In this document: piece by piece, positions 7,989-16,506 of the stretch
How positions within the stretch are numbered: position 1 is the first letter of the stretch
Layout of the letters: the number at the start of each line of letters is the position of its first letter
Assembly (NCBI GenBank): GCA_937925605.1
Contig: CALALV010000100.1
Coordinates: forward strand, 1 to 19,100
From: an uncultured Woeseia sp.
GTDB lineage: Bacteria > Pseudomonadota > Gammaproteobacteria > Steroidobacterales > Woeseiaceae
DNA: 19,100 nt
Direction of reading: 5' to 3'
The notes under the pieces: model-generated
What the model saw: only the letters and a program-made list of their open reading frames with translations
Told to the model about the DNA's origin: nothing
Database searches by the model: none
Program-made: the position numbers and the translations under genes

Positions 7989-9095
7989 ATGAAACGACGC
8001 GAGTTTGTCAGTGGCCTGGCCGTCGCGGCCGGCGCCGTCGCCTGCGGCGGCGAGCAGCCTGCCGGCGGCGCCGCTGCGCGCAGCCAGGAGACCTTCCGCT
8101 GGAACCTGGTCACGTCCTGGCCGCCGAGCCTGCCCGGCCTGGGCCTGGGCGCCGAGAACCTCGCGAGGCGCATCGAAAAGGCCTCGGCCGGGCGCCTGAA
8201 GATCCACGTTTACGCCGGCGGCGAGCTGGTCCCTGCGCTCGAGGTCTTCGACGCCGTGCGCGCCGGCACGGCGCAGATGGGCCACGATGCTTCCTACTAC
8301 CACCGTGGCAAGGTGCCGGCGGCGCAGTATTTCACGGCCGTTCCGTTCGGCCTCAACGCGAACGAGATGAACGCGTGGCTCTACTACGGCGGCGGACTCG
8401 GGCTGTGGCGTGAGCTGTACGCGGAATACGGACTGGTGCCGTTCCCGGCCGGCCAGACCGGCGTCCAGATGGCCGGCTGGTTCAACCGCGAGATCAACAC
8501 CGTCGACGACCTCAAGGGCCTGAAGATGCGCATCCCGGGCCTCGGCGGCGAGGTCATGCAGCGCGCCGGTGCGACCCAGATCACCGTGCCGGCGTCCGAG
8601 ATCTTCACGTCGCTGCAGACGAACGCCATCGACGCGGCCGAGTGGGTCGGCCCGTACAACGACCTGTCACTCGGCCTGCACAAGGCCGCGAAGTACTACT
8701 ACTACCCCGGCTGGCACGAACCCGGCCCGCTGATCGAATGCATCGTCAACGCCGAGGCATGGAACTCGCTGCCGGAAGACCTGCAGGAAATCGTCGCGAC
8801 GACCTGCCAGGCGATCAATCTCGATATCCAGGCCGAGTACATCTACGGCAACGCGCAGGCACTCGCCGAACTCAAGAAAGAGCCCGGCTTCGAGCTGCGC
8901 GAGTTCCCGCCGGAAGTGCTCGAACTGCTCGCCGGACACGCGGCCGACGTACTCAACGAGTTGTCCGCGCGCGATCCGTGGGCGCAGCGCCTGCAGGAAT
9001 CGGTGTCCGCGTTCCTCGCGAAGTCGACGGAGAACCAGCGGGTCAGCGAATACTCCTACCTGAAGGCGCGGATGCGCGAGGAGCTGGCCCGCTAG
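7989..9095 (+). CDS. dctP: TRAP transporter substrate-binding protein (DctP family), Tat-type signal
   Basis: This periplasmic solute receptor of a TRAP transporter would capture a small organic acid or similar solute and deliver it to DctQM for sodium-driven import. The 368-residue length is normal. The N-terminus KRREFVSG is a twin-arginine motif (R3, R4, F6) before a short hydrophobic stretch; C19 in AVAC could make it a lipoprotein, though the lipobox is imperfect. The family core includes ELVPALEVFDAVRAGTAQMG at about 79-98 and GLKMRIPGLGGEVM at 177-190, where R181 matches the arginine that binds the substrate carboxylate in the family. The aromatic-rich YYYYPGWHEPGP at 237-248 recalls the TakP-type 2-oxoacid or related subgroup; substrate is otherwise unknown. 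It is the only plus-strand gene here and converges on dctM. The start is the ATG before KRREF; upstream extension gives low-complexity sequence. Confidence 0.92.
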   Translation: MKRREFVSGLAVAAGAVACGGEQPAGGAAARSQETFRWNLVTSWPPSLPGLGLGAENLARRIEKASAGRLKIHVYAGGELVPALEVFDAVRAGTAQMGHDASYYHRGKVPAAQYFTAVPFGLNANEMNAWLYYGGGLGLWRELYAEYGLVPFPAGQTGVQMAGWFNREINTVDDLKGLKMRIPGLGGEVMQRAGATQITVPASEIFTSLQTNAIDAAEWVGPYNDLSLGLHKAAKYYYYPGWHEPGPLIECIVNAEAWNSLPEDLQEIVATTCQAINLDIQAEYIYGNAQALAELKKEPGFELREFPPEVLELLAGHAADVLNELSARDPWAQRLQESVSAFLAKSTENQRVSEYSYLKARMREELAR

Positions 9096-9101
9096 CGGAT
9101 C

Positions 9102-10472
9102 TCAGCTGCCGTAGATGCGTTCCGGCAGCCAGGTCACGAGCGCGGGGAAGGCCGCGAGAATGACGAGCATCAGCAGCTGGATCGCGACGAACGGGATCAC
9201 GCCGCGGTAGATCTGCGCCGTGCGCACCTCGGGCGGTGCGACGCCGCGCAGGTAGAACAGCGCAAAGCCGAACGGCGGGGTCAGGAACGAGGTCTGCAGG
9301 TTGATCGCGATCATCACGCCGAGCCAGACCGGGTCGAGCCCCATGGCCAGCAGCACCGGGCCGACGATCGGCACGACGACGAACGTGATCTCGATGAAGT
9401 CGAGCACGAAGCCGAGCAGGAACATCAGCAGCATCACCGCGAGCATCGCGCCGATCGCGCCGCCCGGCAGGTGGCCGAGCAGTTCGCGCACGCCGTCGTC
9501 GCCGCCGTAGCCGCGGAACACGAGCGAGAACACCGAGGCGCCGATCAGGATCAGGAACACCATGCTGCTGATGCGGGTCGTCGAGTACATGACCTCGCGC
9601 AGGCGCTCGAGCGACAGTGCGCGTCGCGCCAGCGCGATCAGGAGTGCGCCGGCCGCGCCGACGCCGGCGGCCTCTGTCGGCGTCGCCAGCCCGGCGAGGA
9701 TCGAGCCGAGCACGGCGACGATCAGCGCGAGCGGCGGCGTCAGCGCGCCGAGCAGGCGGCCGACGGCGACGCGCTCGCCCTCGTCGCGGTGCGGCGGCAT
9801 CGAGGCCGGGCGGACGACCGCGACGGCGAACAGCCACAGCATGTACAGCAGGACCAGCAGCAGGCCCGGGACCAGCGCGCCGGCGAACAGGTCGCCGACC
9901 GACACGGTCTTCGGCGAGAACATGCCCTGCTGCAGCTGCGCCTGCTGGTAGGCCGACGACATCACGTCGCCGAGCATGACCAGGATGATCGACGGCGGGA
10001 TAATCTGCCCGAGCGTGCCCGATGCGCAGATCGTGCCGGTCGCGACCTCCGGCGAATAGCCGCGCTTCAGCATCGTCGGCAGGGACAGCAGGCCCATCGT
10101 CACGACGGTCGCGCCGACGATGCCGGTGCTCGCCGCGAGCAGCATGCCCACCAGCGTGACGGCAATTCCGAGCCCGCCGCGCAGCCGCGAGAACAGCACG
10201 CCGAGTGTTTCGAGCAGGTCCTCGGCGATACGCGCCCGCTCCAGCGTCACGCCCATGAACACGAACAGCGGTACCGCGACCAGCGTCTCGTTGTTCATGA
10301 TGCCGAAGATCCGAGCCGGCAGGCCGGTCAGGAACGCGGGCTCGAAGCCGCCGCCGAGCACACCGCCGAACGCGAACAGGAGCGCGGTGCCGCCGAGCCC
10401 GAACGCGACCGGGAAACCGGTCAGCAACAGCAGCACGACGACGACGAACATCACGAGCGCGACCCATTCCAT
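9102..10472 (-). CDS. dctM: TRAP transporter large permease (DctM)
   Basis: DctM is the multi-helix transport subunit of TRAP transporters, carrying the ion and solute path. The 456-residue product starts MEWVALVMFVVVVLLLLTGFPVAFGLG, a usual DctM opening, and has family landmarks such as FVFMGVTLERARIAEDLL, GMLLAASTGIVGATVVTMGLL and ASGTLGQIIPPSI, with hydrophobic helices throughout. A hydrophilic segment near the middle (about 190-250, QQGMFSPKTVSVGDLF) is longer than minimal DctM. The start lies 4 bases after the dctQ stop. The gene ends 6 bases from the end of convergent dctP. Confidence 0.95.
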   Translation of the reverse strand: MEWVALVMFVVVVLLLLTGFPVAFGLGGTALLFAFGGVLGGGFEPAFLTGLPARIFGIMNNETLVAVPLFVFMGVTLERARIAEDLLETLGVLFSRLRGGLGIAVTLVGMLLAASTGIVGATVVTMGLLSLPTMLKRGYSPEVATGTICASGTLGQIIPPSIILVMLGDVMSSAYQQAQLQQGMFSPKTVSVGDLFAGALVPGLLLVLLYMLWLFAVAVVRPASMPPHRDEGERVAVGRLLGALTPPLALIVAVLGSILAGLATPTEAAGVGAAGALLIALARRALSLERLREVMYSTTRISSMVFLILIGASVFSLVFRGYGGDDGVRELLGHLPGGAIGAMLAVMLLMFLLGFVLDFIEITFVVVPIVGPVLLAMGLDPVWLGVMIAINLQTSFLTPPFGFALFYLRGVAPPEVRTAQIYRGVIPFVAIQLLMLVILAAFPALVTWLPERIYGS

Positions 10473-10476
10473 CGCG

Positions 10477-10995
10477 TCAGCCCCGCCGGATCGCGATGAC
10501 GGCGCGCAGCGCCAGCGAGACGCCCTGCAGCGCGACCGCGAGCGGCATGACGAGCAGCACGCTCTTCAGCAGCGGGATCGCGGGATAGGGCAGGCCGCCC
10601 GTGTCGCGCGAGACCTCGCGGATCTCCCAGGCGCGCAGCACCCACGGCCAGCCCTCGTAGAGGACCAGGCCGCAGAGCGGCAGCACGAACAGCAAGGTGC
10701 CGAGCAGGTTCACGAACCCGCGCCGGCGCTCGCCCAGGTCGCGGTAGAACACGTCGACGCGCACGTGCTCGTCGCGCTCGAGCGTCCACGCCGCGCCGAG
10801 CATGAACACGGCGGCGTGCATCCAGGTCAGCGATTCCTGCAGCCAGATCAGGCCGATGTCGAAGGCGTAGCGCAGGACCACGACGACGACGGTGACGAGC
10901 ACCATCAGCAGGGTCAGCCACGCGACCGCCCGGCCGGTGACCGCGCTGAACCGGTCCAGCCTGTCGCACCAGGTCGTCAGTGCCTCGTCGTTCAC
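10477..10995 (-). CDS. dctQ: TRAP transporter small permease (DctQ)
   Basis: DctQ is the four-helix partner of DctM. The 172-residue product begins at a GTG that overlaps the stop of the upstream TPR gene as GTGA, with AAGG just upstream. Four hydrophobic segments are visible, and the family motif appears as LQESLTWMHAAVFMLGAAW followed by RDEHVRVDVFY, the polar loop expected between helices 2 and 3. Longer upstream starts would run into the TPR gene and add a hydrophilic extension untypical of the family, so the GTG is preferred. Confidence 0.9.
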   Translation of the reverse strand: MNDEALTTWCDRLDRFSAVTGRAVAWLTLLMVLVTVVVVVLRYAFDIGLIWLQESLTWMHAAVFMLGAAWTLERDEHVRVDVFYRDLGERRRGFVNLLGTLLFVLPLCGLVLYEGWPWVLRAWEIREVSRDTGGLPYPAIPLLKSVLLVMPLAVALQGVSLALRAVIAIRRG

Positions 10996-11321
10996 GCCTT
11001 GCCCGCGTCCTTCGCCAGTCGCTTGAGAAACACGCCCATCTCCCTGACCGCCTGCCGGTCGCCGCGCTCTTCCGCCACCGCGATGCCGTCGCGGTAGGCC
11101 TGCATCGCCCGCCCCGTCTCGCCGCAAGCCGCGAGCGCCTTGCCGAGCAGCTTGTACGCCGCGGAATAGCCCGGGTCCTGCCGGATCGCCTCCTCGAGCT
11201 GCGGCACCGCCTCCGCGGCGCGGTCCGCGGCCAGGTACTCGCTGCCGAGCGAGAAGCGCAGCAGCGCGGAATCCTGCCCGCGTTCGAGCATCGCCTGCAA
11301 GGCCTCGAGGCGCGCCGACAT
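10992..11321 (-). CDS. Small tetratricopeptide-repeat protein
   Basis: The 109-residue protein has two TPR units, about residues 20-51 (LRFSLGSEYLAADRAAEAVP plus the next helix) and 53-86 (SAAYKLLGKALAACGETGRA and on), then a basic helical end. No signal peptide or membrane helix is present, so it should be cytoplasmic. The start chosen is the ATG that overlaps the trkH stop as TGATG; the stop in turn overlaps dctQ's GTG. TPRs mediate protein contacts. Its place between TrkH and DctQ makes a role in assembling or regulating one of these transporters possible, but that is inference. It is unlike TatT of Treponema TRAP systems, which is a larger periplasmic lipoprotein. Confidence 0.85.
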   Translation of the reverse strand: MSARLEALQAMLERGQDSALLRFSLGSEYLAADRAAEAVPQLEEAIRQDPGYSAAYKLLGKALAACGETGRAMQAYRDGIAVAEERGDRQAVREMGVFLKRLAKDAGKA

Positions 11322-12772
11322 CAGTGCCGCCAGAACGTCGGGGTCACCAGCACCAGCAGCGTGAAGATCTCCAGCCGGCCGAGCAGCATGCCGCCCATCG
11401 CGATCCACTTCGCCGTGTCGGTCAGGGTCATGAAGCCGGCGGCGACCTCGCCGAGGCCCGGGCCCAGGTTATTGAGCGTCGCCGCCACCGCGGAAAACGC
11501 GGTGACCTGGTCCAGCCCGGTCGCCATCATGGCGAGCAGCATCAGGCCGAACACGACCACGTAGACGGAAAAGAAGCCCCAGACCGCGTCGACGACCCGG
11601 AACGGCACCGCGCTGCTGCCGAGCTTGACCGGAATTTCCGCGCTGGGGTGCACGAGCCGCGCGATCTCGCGGACGCCCTGCTTGTAGATCAGCAGCCAGC
11701 GGATGACCTTGATGCCGCCCGCGGTCGAGCCGGCGCAGCCGCCAATGAAGCTCGAGAAAATCAGCAGCACCGGGATCGCGCCGGGCCAGGCCGCGTAGTT
11801 GGCGGTCGTGAAGCCGGTCGTCGTCGCGATCGACACCGCCTGGAACAGGCCGTTGATGACGCCCTGCCCCGGATCCTTGTAGGTGCCGGTCCAGCCGAGC
11901 GCGACAATGACGATGCTGCTCAGCACCAGCAGCAGGAAGGCGTAGGCGCGGAACTCGGGATCGTTGACGTAGTGCTTGACCTGCACGAAGCGCCAGGCGA
12001 AGAAGTGCAGCGAGAAATTGATACCCGCCAGGAACATGAACAGGATCGCGACCAGGTCGATGGCCGTGCTGTTGAAGTAGCCGATCGACAGGTCGTGGGT
12101 CGAGAAGCCGCCGATCGCGACCGTCGAGAACGCGTGGCAGATCGCGTCGAACACGTCCATGCCCGCCAGCCAGTACGCGAGCGAGCAGGTGATCGTGAAG
12201 CCGAGGTACACGTACCACAGCGCCTTCGCAGTCTCGGTGATGCGCGGCGTCAGCTTGGTGTCCTTGACCGGCCCCGGCGTCTCGGCCCGGTACAGCTGCA
12301 TGCCGCCGACGCCGAGCATCGGCAGCACCGCGACCGCCAGCACGATGATGCCCATGCCGCCCAGCCATTGCAGCTGCTGGCGATAATAGAGTATCGACTT
12401 CGGCAGCGTGTCGAGGCCGGTCAGCACCGTCGCGCCGGTGGTCGTCAGGCCCGACATCGACTCGAACACCGCGTCCGTGAACGACATCGACGGCACGTCG
12501 GCGAGAAACAGCGGAGCCGCGCCGAAGGTGCCGAGAACGGTCCAGAACGAGGCGACGACGACGAAGCCGTCGCGCAGGCGCAGCTCGCGGCGCTGCCGCC
12601 GTACCGGCAGCCAGATCAGCAGGCCCGCGACGAAGGTCAGCGCGAAGCCCTCGGCGAACGGCAGCCAGGCGTCTTCGCCGAACAGCAGGCTGACGACGAT
12701 CGGCGGCAGCATCGTCACGCTGAAGATCATCAGCAGCAGCCCGAGGATGCGTTGCACGATGGTCCAGTTCAT
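11321..12772 (-). CDS. trkH: Trk potassium uptake system, channel subunit TrkH
   Basis: TrkH is the potassium-translocating membrane subunit of the Trk system and is gated by TrkA. The 483-residue product is full length, beginning MNWTIVQRILGLLLMIFSV. The four pore-loop repeats can be seen as LTTTGATV, STVAIGGFST, ATTTGFTT and LNNLGPGLG, the selectivity-filter segments of the SKT superfamily, and the conserved GGCAGSTAGGIKV lies in the third domain's vicinity. It starts 12 bases after the trkA stop, so the two halves of the system are cotranscribed. Confidence 0.97.
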   Translation of the reverse strand: MNWTIVQRILGLLLMIFSVTMLPPIVVSLLFGEDAWLPFAEGFALTFVAGLLIWLPVRRQRRELRLRDGFVVVASFWTVLGTFGAAPLFLADVPSMSFTDAVFESMSGLTTTGATVLTGLDTLPKSILYYRQQLQWLGGMGIIVLAVAVLPMLGVGGMQLYRAETPGPVKDTKLTPRITETAKALWYVYLGFTITCSLAYWLAGMDVFDAICHAFSTVAIGGFSTHDLSIGYFNSTAIDLVAILFMFLAGINFSLHFFAWRFVQVKHYVNDPEFRAYAFLLLVLSSIVIVALGWTGTYKDPGQGVINGLFQAVSIATTTGFTTANYAAWPGAIPVLLIFSSFIGGCAGSTAGGIKVIRWLLIYKQGVREIARLVHPSAEIPVKLGSSAVPFRVVDAVWGFFSVYVVVFGLMLLAMMATGLDQVTAFSAVAATLNNLGPGLGEVAAGFMTLTDTAKWIAMGGMLLGRLEIFTLLVLVTPTFWRH

Positions 12773-12784
12773 CGCCGCAGGGCC

Positions 12785-14161
12785 TCAGACGAAGGACACG
12801 CCGACCTGGAACAGTTTCTCGAGGTCCTCGATCTTGCGGCGGTCGGTCATGAACAGGATCACGTGGTCGTCGGTTTCGACCTCCGTGTCGTGGTGGGCGA
12901 TGATGACCTGCTCGCCGCGCACCAGCGCGACGATCGTCGTGCCGCGCGGCAGCTCGATGTCCTCGATCTTCCGGCCGACGACCTTCGACTCCTTGCCGGT
13001 GCCGTGCGCGACCGCCTCGATCGCCTCGGCCGCGCCGCGCCGCAGCGAGTGCACCTTGACGACGTCGCCGCGGCGCACGTGCGCGAGCAGCGAGCCGATC
13101 GTGACCTGCTGCGGCGAGATCGCGATGTCGATCGTTCCGGACTCGACCAGCTCCGCGTAGGACGGTCGGTTGATCAGCGCCATGACCTTGTGCGCGCCCA
13201 GGCGCTTGGCGAGCATCGCCGACAGGATGTTCGCTTCCTCCGCGTTGGTCAGCGCGCAGAATACGTCCACGTTGTCGATGTTCTCCTCGAGCAGCAGCTC
13301 CTCGTCCGCCGCGTCCCCGACCAGCACGATCGCCTTGTTGAGCTGCTCCGAGATGTAGCGCGCGCGCTTCTGGTCGCGCTCGATGATCTTCACCTGGTTG
13401 GTCTGCTCGAGCTTCAGCGCGAGGCGCACGCCGATGTTGCCGCCGCCGGCGATCACGACCCGCCGCACCGGGTCCTCGAGCTTGCGCATCTCGCTCATGA
13501 ACACGCGGATGTCCTTGCGCGCGGCAATGAAGAAGACCTCGTCGCCCTCCTGGATCACCGTGTCGCCGTCCGGCACCAGCGACTGGCCCTTGCGGTAGAT
13601 CGCGGCGATGCGGCCCTCGGTGTTCGGGATGTGCTCCTTCAGCGTCGCGATCTGCTGGCCCACGAGCAGGCCGTCGGCATCGGCGCGCGCACCGACCAGC
13701 CGCACGCGGCCGTTCGCGAAGTCGAGCACCTGCAGCGCACCCGGGTACAGGATCAGTTGTGCGACATACTCGCAGACGAGCTGCTCCGGGCTGATGCGCA
13801 CGTCCACGGGGATCGCGTCCTGCGTGTACAGCTTCTTCGCGCTCATGTACTCGGCCGCGCGGATGCGCGCGATCTTGGTCGGCGTGTGGTACAGCGTGTA
13901 GGCGACCTGGCAGGCCACCATGTTGGTCTCGTCGGAATCGGTGAGCGCGACGATGATGTCCGCGTCGTTCGCGCCGGCGCGCTCGAGCACCTCGGGGTAG
14001 GCCGCGTGGCCGACCACGGTGCGGATGTCGAGACGGTCCTGCAGCTCGCGCAGCACGTCGGCGCGCATGTCGACGACCGTGACCTCGTTCGCCTCTTCGC
14101 GAGACAGGTGGTAGGCCGCGGAAGAGCCGACCTGGCCGGCGCCGAGTATGAGAATTTTCAT
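12785..14161 (-). CDS. trkA: Trk potassium uptake regulatory protein TrkA
   Basis: TrkA is the cytoplasmic, NAD(H)/nucleotide-binding gating ring of TrkH. The 458-residue protein has the typical tandem RCK layout: first Rossmann motif GAGQVG at 7-12 with acidic end of strand 2 at D31, a TrkA-C domain, a second Rossmann motif GGGNIG at 239-244, and a second TrkA-C domain to the end. The ATG is preceded by CTCTCCT rather than a Shine-Dalgarno sequence, an unusual leader. Downstream trkH follows closely; upstream uvrD ends 78 bases away on the same strand, with a small hairpin (CGCAGG...CCTGCG) in between. Confidence 0.97.
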   Translation of the reverse strand: MKILILGAGQVGSSAAYHLSREEANEVTVVDMRADVLRELQDRLDIRTVVGHAAYPEVLERAGANDADIIVALTDSDETNMVACQVAYTLYHTPTKIARIRAAEYMSAKKLYTQDAIPVDVRISPEQLVCEYVAQLILYPGALQVLDFANGRVRLVGARADADGLLVGQQIATLKEHIPNTEGRIAAIYRKGQSLVPDGDTVIQEGDEVFFIAARKDIRVFMSEMRKLEDPVRRVVIAGGGNIGVRLALKLEQTNQVKIIERDQKRARYISEQLNKAIVLVGDAADEELLLEENIDNVDVFCALTNAEEANILSAMLAKRLGAHKVMALINRPSYAELVESGTIDIAISPQQVTIGSLLAHVRRGDVVKVHSLRRGAAEAIEAVAHGTGKESKVVGRKIEDIELPRGTTIVALVRGEQVIIAHHDTEVETDDHVILFMTDRRKIEDLEKLFQVGVSFV

Positions 14162-14191
14162 AGGAGAGCCGGGTTCCTGGCTGCCGGGGTT

Positions 14192-14211
14192 CGCGCAGGG
14201 GCGCGCCTGCG
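14192..14211. other. Small hairpin between uvrD and trkA
   Basis: CGCAGG and CCTGCG pair around GGCGCG. On the minus strand no T-run follows, so it would be at most a weak terminator of uvrD or a leader structure for trkA. Confidence 0.3.
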
Positions 14212-14239
14212 GCTTGTTGTTCTCGTCTCCCGGGCGATT

Positions 14240-16408
14240 CTACATCAGATCAAGATTGGCATAGTTCAGCACCAGCCACTTCGTGCCCGCGTTCTCGAAG
14301 TTGACCTCGACCCGGGCGTGCGCGCCGTGACCCTCGCAGTTCAGGATCACGCCGTCGCCGAACTTGCCGTGGCGGACGCGCTGGCCCAGGCGCACGCCGA
14401 TCTCGGCCGCGCTGTCCGGACGGCTGCCGCCGCCTGCGTGCCGGGTCCGCACCGGGCGGCTGACCTGTACGCGCGGCCGGATCTCCTCGACCAGCTCCGC
14501 CGGGATCTCGCGTATGAAACGCGACGGCACGGCGTAGCTGTCCATGCCGTGCAGCCGGCGCTGCTCGGCGTGCGTCAGGTACAGCGCCTGGCGGGCGCGC
14601 GTAATGCCGACGTAGCAGAGGCGGCGCTCCTCCTCGAGGCCGTCGGCGTCGTTCAGCGAGCGCTGGTGCGGGAACAGCCCGTCCTCCATGCCGCACATGA
14701 CGACCAGCGGGAATTCGAGCCCCTTCGCCGAGTGCATCGTCATCAGCTGCACGCAGTCCTCCCAGGCGTCGGCCTGCCCCTCGCCGGCTTCGAGCGCCGC
14801 GTGCGCGAGGAACGCGTCCAGCTCGCTCATTTCCTCCTCGGCGGCGTCCGGCGCGAAGCTGCGCGCGGCGCTGACCAGCTCCTCGAGGTTCTCGATGCGG
14901 GTCTCGCCCTTCTCGCCCTTTTCCTTGCGGAAGAAATCCACGAGTCCGCTCATCCCGATCACGTGATCGACCTTGTCCGCGAGCTCCAGCGCCTCGACGT
15001 CGCGGGCCATGCGCTCGATCAGCTGCATGAACGCGAGCACGCTGGACGCGGCACGCCCGCCCAGCGTATCGCTGGCGACGGCGCCGGCCGCGCGCCACAG
15101 CGAGCACGCGTTGGCGCGTGCGTAGGCCCGCATCGTCTCGACCGTGCGCGCGCCGATGCCGCGGGTCGGCCGGTTTACGACCCGCTCGAAGGAGCTGTCG
15201 TCGTCGCGGTTCGCGACCAGCCGCAGGTAGGCGAGCGCGTCCTTGATCTCCTGGCGCTCGAAGAAGCGCAGGCCGCCGTAGACGCGGTACGGGATACGCG
15301 CGTTCATCAGCGCTTCTTCCAGGACCCGCGACTGCGCGTTCGAGCGGTACAGGACCGCGGCGTCCGTGCGCGCGTGGCCCTGCTCGCTCCATTCGCGCAG
15401 GCGACCGACGATGAACTCGGCCTCGTCGCGTTCGTTGTAGGCCGAGTAAACGCGCACCGGCTCGCCCTGCCGGCCGTCGGTCCACAGGTTCTTGCCCATG
15501 CGCGAGTGGTTGTTCGCGATCACGGCGTTCGCCGCGTTCAGGATCGTCGAGGTCGAACGGTAGTTCTGCTCGAGCTTGACGACGCGCGCGTTCGGGAAGT
15601 CCTTCTGGAAGCGGTAGATGTGCTCGACCCGCGCGCCGCGCCAGCGGTAGATCGACTGGTCGTCGTCGCCGACCGCGAACAGGATGCCGGACTCGCCCGC
15701 CAGCATGCGCAGCCACGCGTACTGGATCGCGTTCGTGTCCTGGAATTCGTCGACCAGCAGGTAACGGAAGCGTCGCCGGTAGTGTTCGAGCACCTGCGGC
15801 TGGTCCCGCCACAGTTCGTGCGCGCGCAGCAGCAGCTCGGCAAAGTCGACCAGCCCGCCGCGCTCGCAGACTTCCTGGTAGCTCGCGTACAGCGCGATGT
15901 GCTGCCGCCGGGTCGGGTCGCCCTCGTCGTCGAGGTGCTGCGGCCGCAGCCCCTCGTCCTTCTGCTGGTTGATGAAGTACTGGATTTCGCGCGGCACCCA
16001 GCGGCCGTCGTCGAACTCGAGGCTCTTCAGCAGGCGCTTGATCAGCCGCAGCTGGTCGTCGGCGTCGATGATCTGGAAGCTCTGCGGCAGCTTCGCCTCG
16101 CGCCAGTGCCGCCGCAGAAGGCGGTGCGCGAGGCCGTGGAAGGTGCCGATCCACAGGTGGCCGACCGGCATGCCGAGCAGGTTCTCGATGCGGCCGCGCA
16201 TTTCGGCGGCCGCCTTGTTCGTGAACGTGACGGCGAGCAGGCTCTGCGGGCTCGCGCCCTCGACGTCGATCAGCCAGGCCGCGCGGTGGGTCAGCACCCG
16301 GGTCTTGCCGCTGCCGGCGCCGGCGATCACGAGCACGGGCTCGAGCGGCGCGCCGACGGCCTCGCGCTGCGCGTCGTTCAGGGAGTCGAGTATCGGGGTA
16401 ACGTCCAT
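14240..16408 (-). CDS. uvrD: DNA helicase II (UvrD, SF1A)
   Basis: UvrD unwinds DNA 3'-5' in nucleotide-excision and mismatch repair and displaces RNA polymerase and RecA. The 722-residue length equals the E. coli protein class. Helicase motifs are in order: Q-motif LNDAQREAV, Walker A AGAGSGKT (29-36), TFTNKAAAEM, DEFQDTN (220-226), GDDDQSIYRWRGA (247-259), QNYRS (281-285), TMHSAKGLEFPLV and YVGITRARQALYLTHA. The C-terminus carries the Tudor-like domain (LGQRVRHGKFGDGVILN ... LNYANLDLM) used in other UvrD/PcrA proteins for RNA polymerase contact. No LexA box (CTGT-N8-ACAG) and no strong ribosome site are seen upstream. Similarity to Rep is excluded by this C-terminal domain and length. Confidence 0.96.
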   Translation of the reverse strand: MDVTPILDSLNDAQREAVGAPLEPVLVIAGAGSGKTRVLTHRAAWLIDVEGASPQSLLAVTFTNKAAAEMRGRIENLLGMPVGHLWIGTFHGLAHRLLRRHWREAKLPQSFQIIDADDQLRLIKRLLKSLEFDDGRWVPREIQYFINQQKDEGLRPQHLDDEGDPTRRQHIALYASYQEVCERGGLVDFAELLLRAHELWRDQPQVLEHYRRRFRYLLVDEFQDTNAIQYAWLRMLAGESGILFAVGDDDQSIYRWRGARVEHIYRFQKDFPNARVVKLEQNYRSTSTILNAANAVIANNHSRMGKNLWTDGRQGEPVRVYSAYNERDEAEFIVGRLREWSEQGHARTDAAVLYRSNAQSRVLEEALMNARIPYRVYGGLRFFERQEIKDALAYLRLVANRDDDSSFERVVNRPTRGIGARTVETMRAYARANACSLWRAAGAVASDTLGGRAASSVLAFMQLIERMARDVEALELADKVDHVIGMSGLVDFFRKEKGEKGETRIENLEELVSAARSFAPDAAEEEMSELDAFLAHAALEAGEGQADAWEDCVQLMTMHSAKGLEFPLVVMCGMEDGLFPHQRSLNDADGLEEERRLCYVGITRARQALYLTHAEQRRLHGMDSYAVPSRFIREIPAELVEEIRPRVQVSRPVRTRHAGGGSRPDSAAEIGVRLGQRVRHGKFGDGVILNCEGHGAHARVEVNFENAGTKWLVLNYANLDLM

Positions 16409-16442
16409 CGGGGAGCGCGGCGGGGGACGCCGAAAACCCGTG

Positions 16443-16451
16443 AGTCTAGCA
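16443..16451 (-). promoter_or_regulatory. Possible extended -10 promoter of uvrD
   Basis: On the minus strand TGCTAGACT gives a TG-N extension and TAGACT (four of six matches). Transcription would start near 16436, about 28 bases ahead of the ATG. No matching -35 is visible. Confidence 0.3.
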
Positions 16452-16506
16452 GACCGGGCCCGCCGCGGGCCGCGTGCACGGCCGGCCGCGCGGTCCGAAA
16501 ATCAGC

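Noticed and set aside
10992..11321. TPR gene as the TatT component of a TPR-associated TRAP transporter (Treponema type)
   Set aside because: TatT is a larger exported lipoprotein; this product is 109 residues, has no signal sequence and appears cytoplasmic.
16409..16506. SOS control of uvrD
   Set aside because: No CTGT-N8-ACAG LexA box is visible upstream; only an extended -10-like motif.
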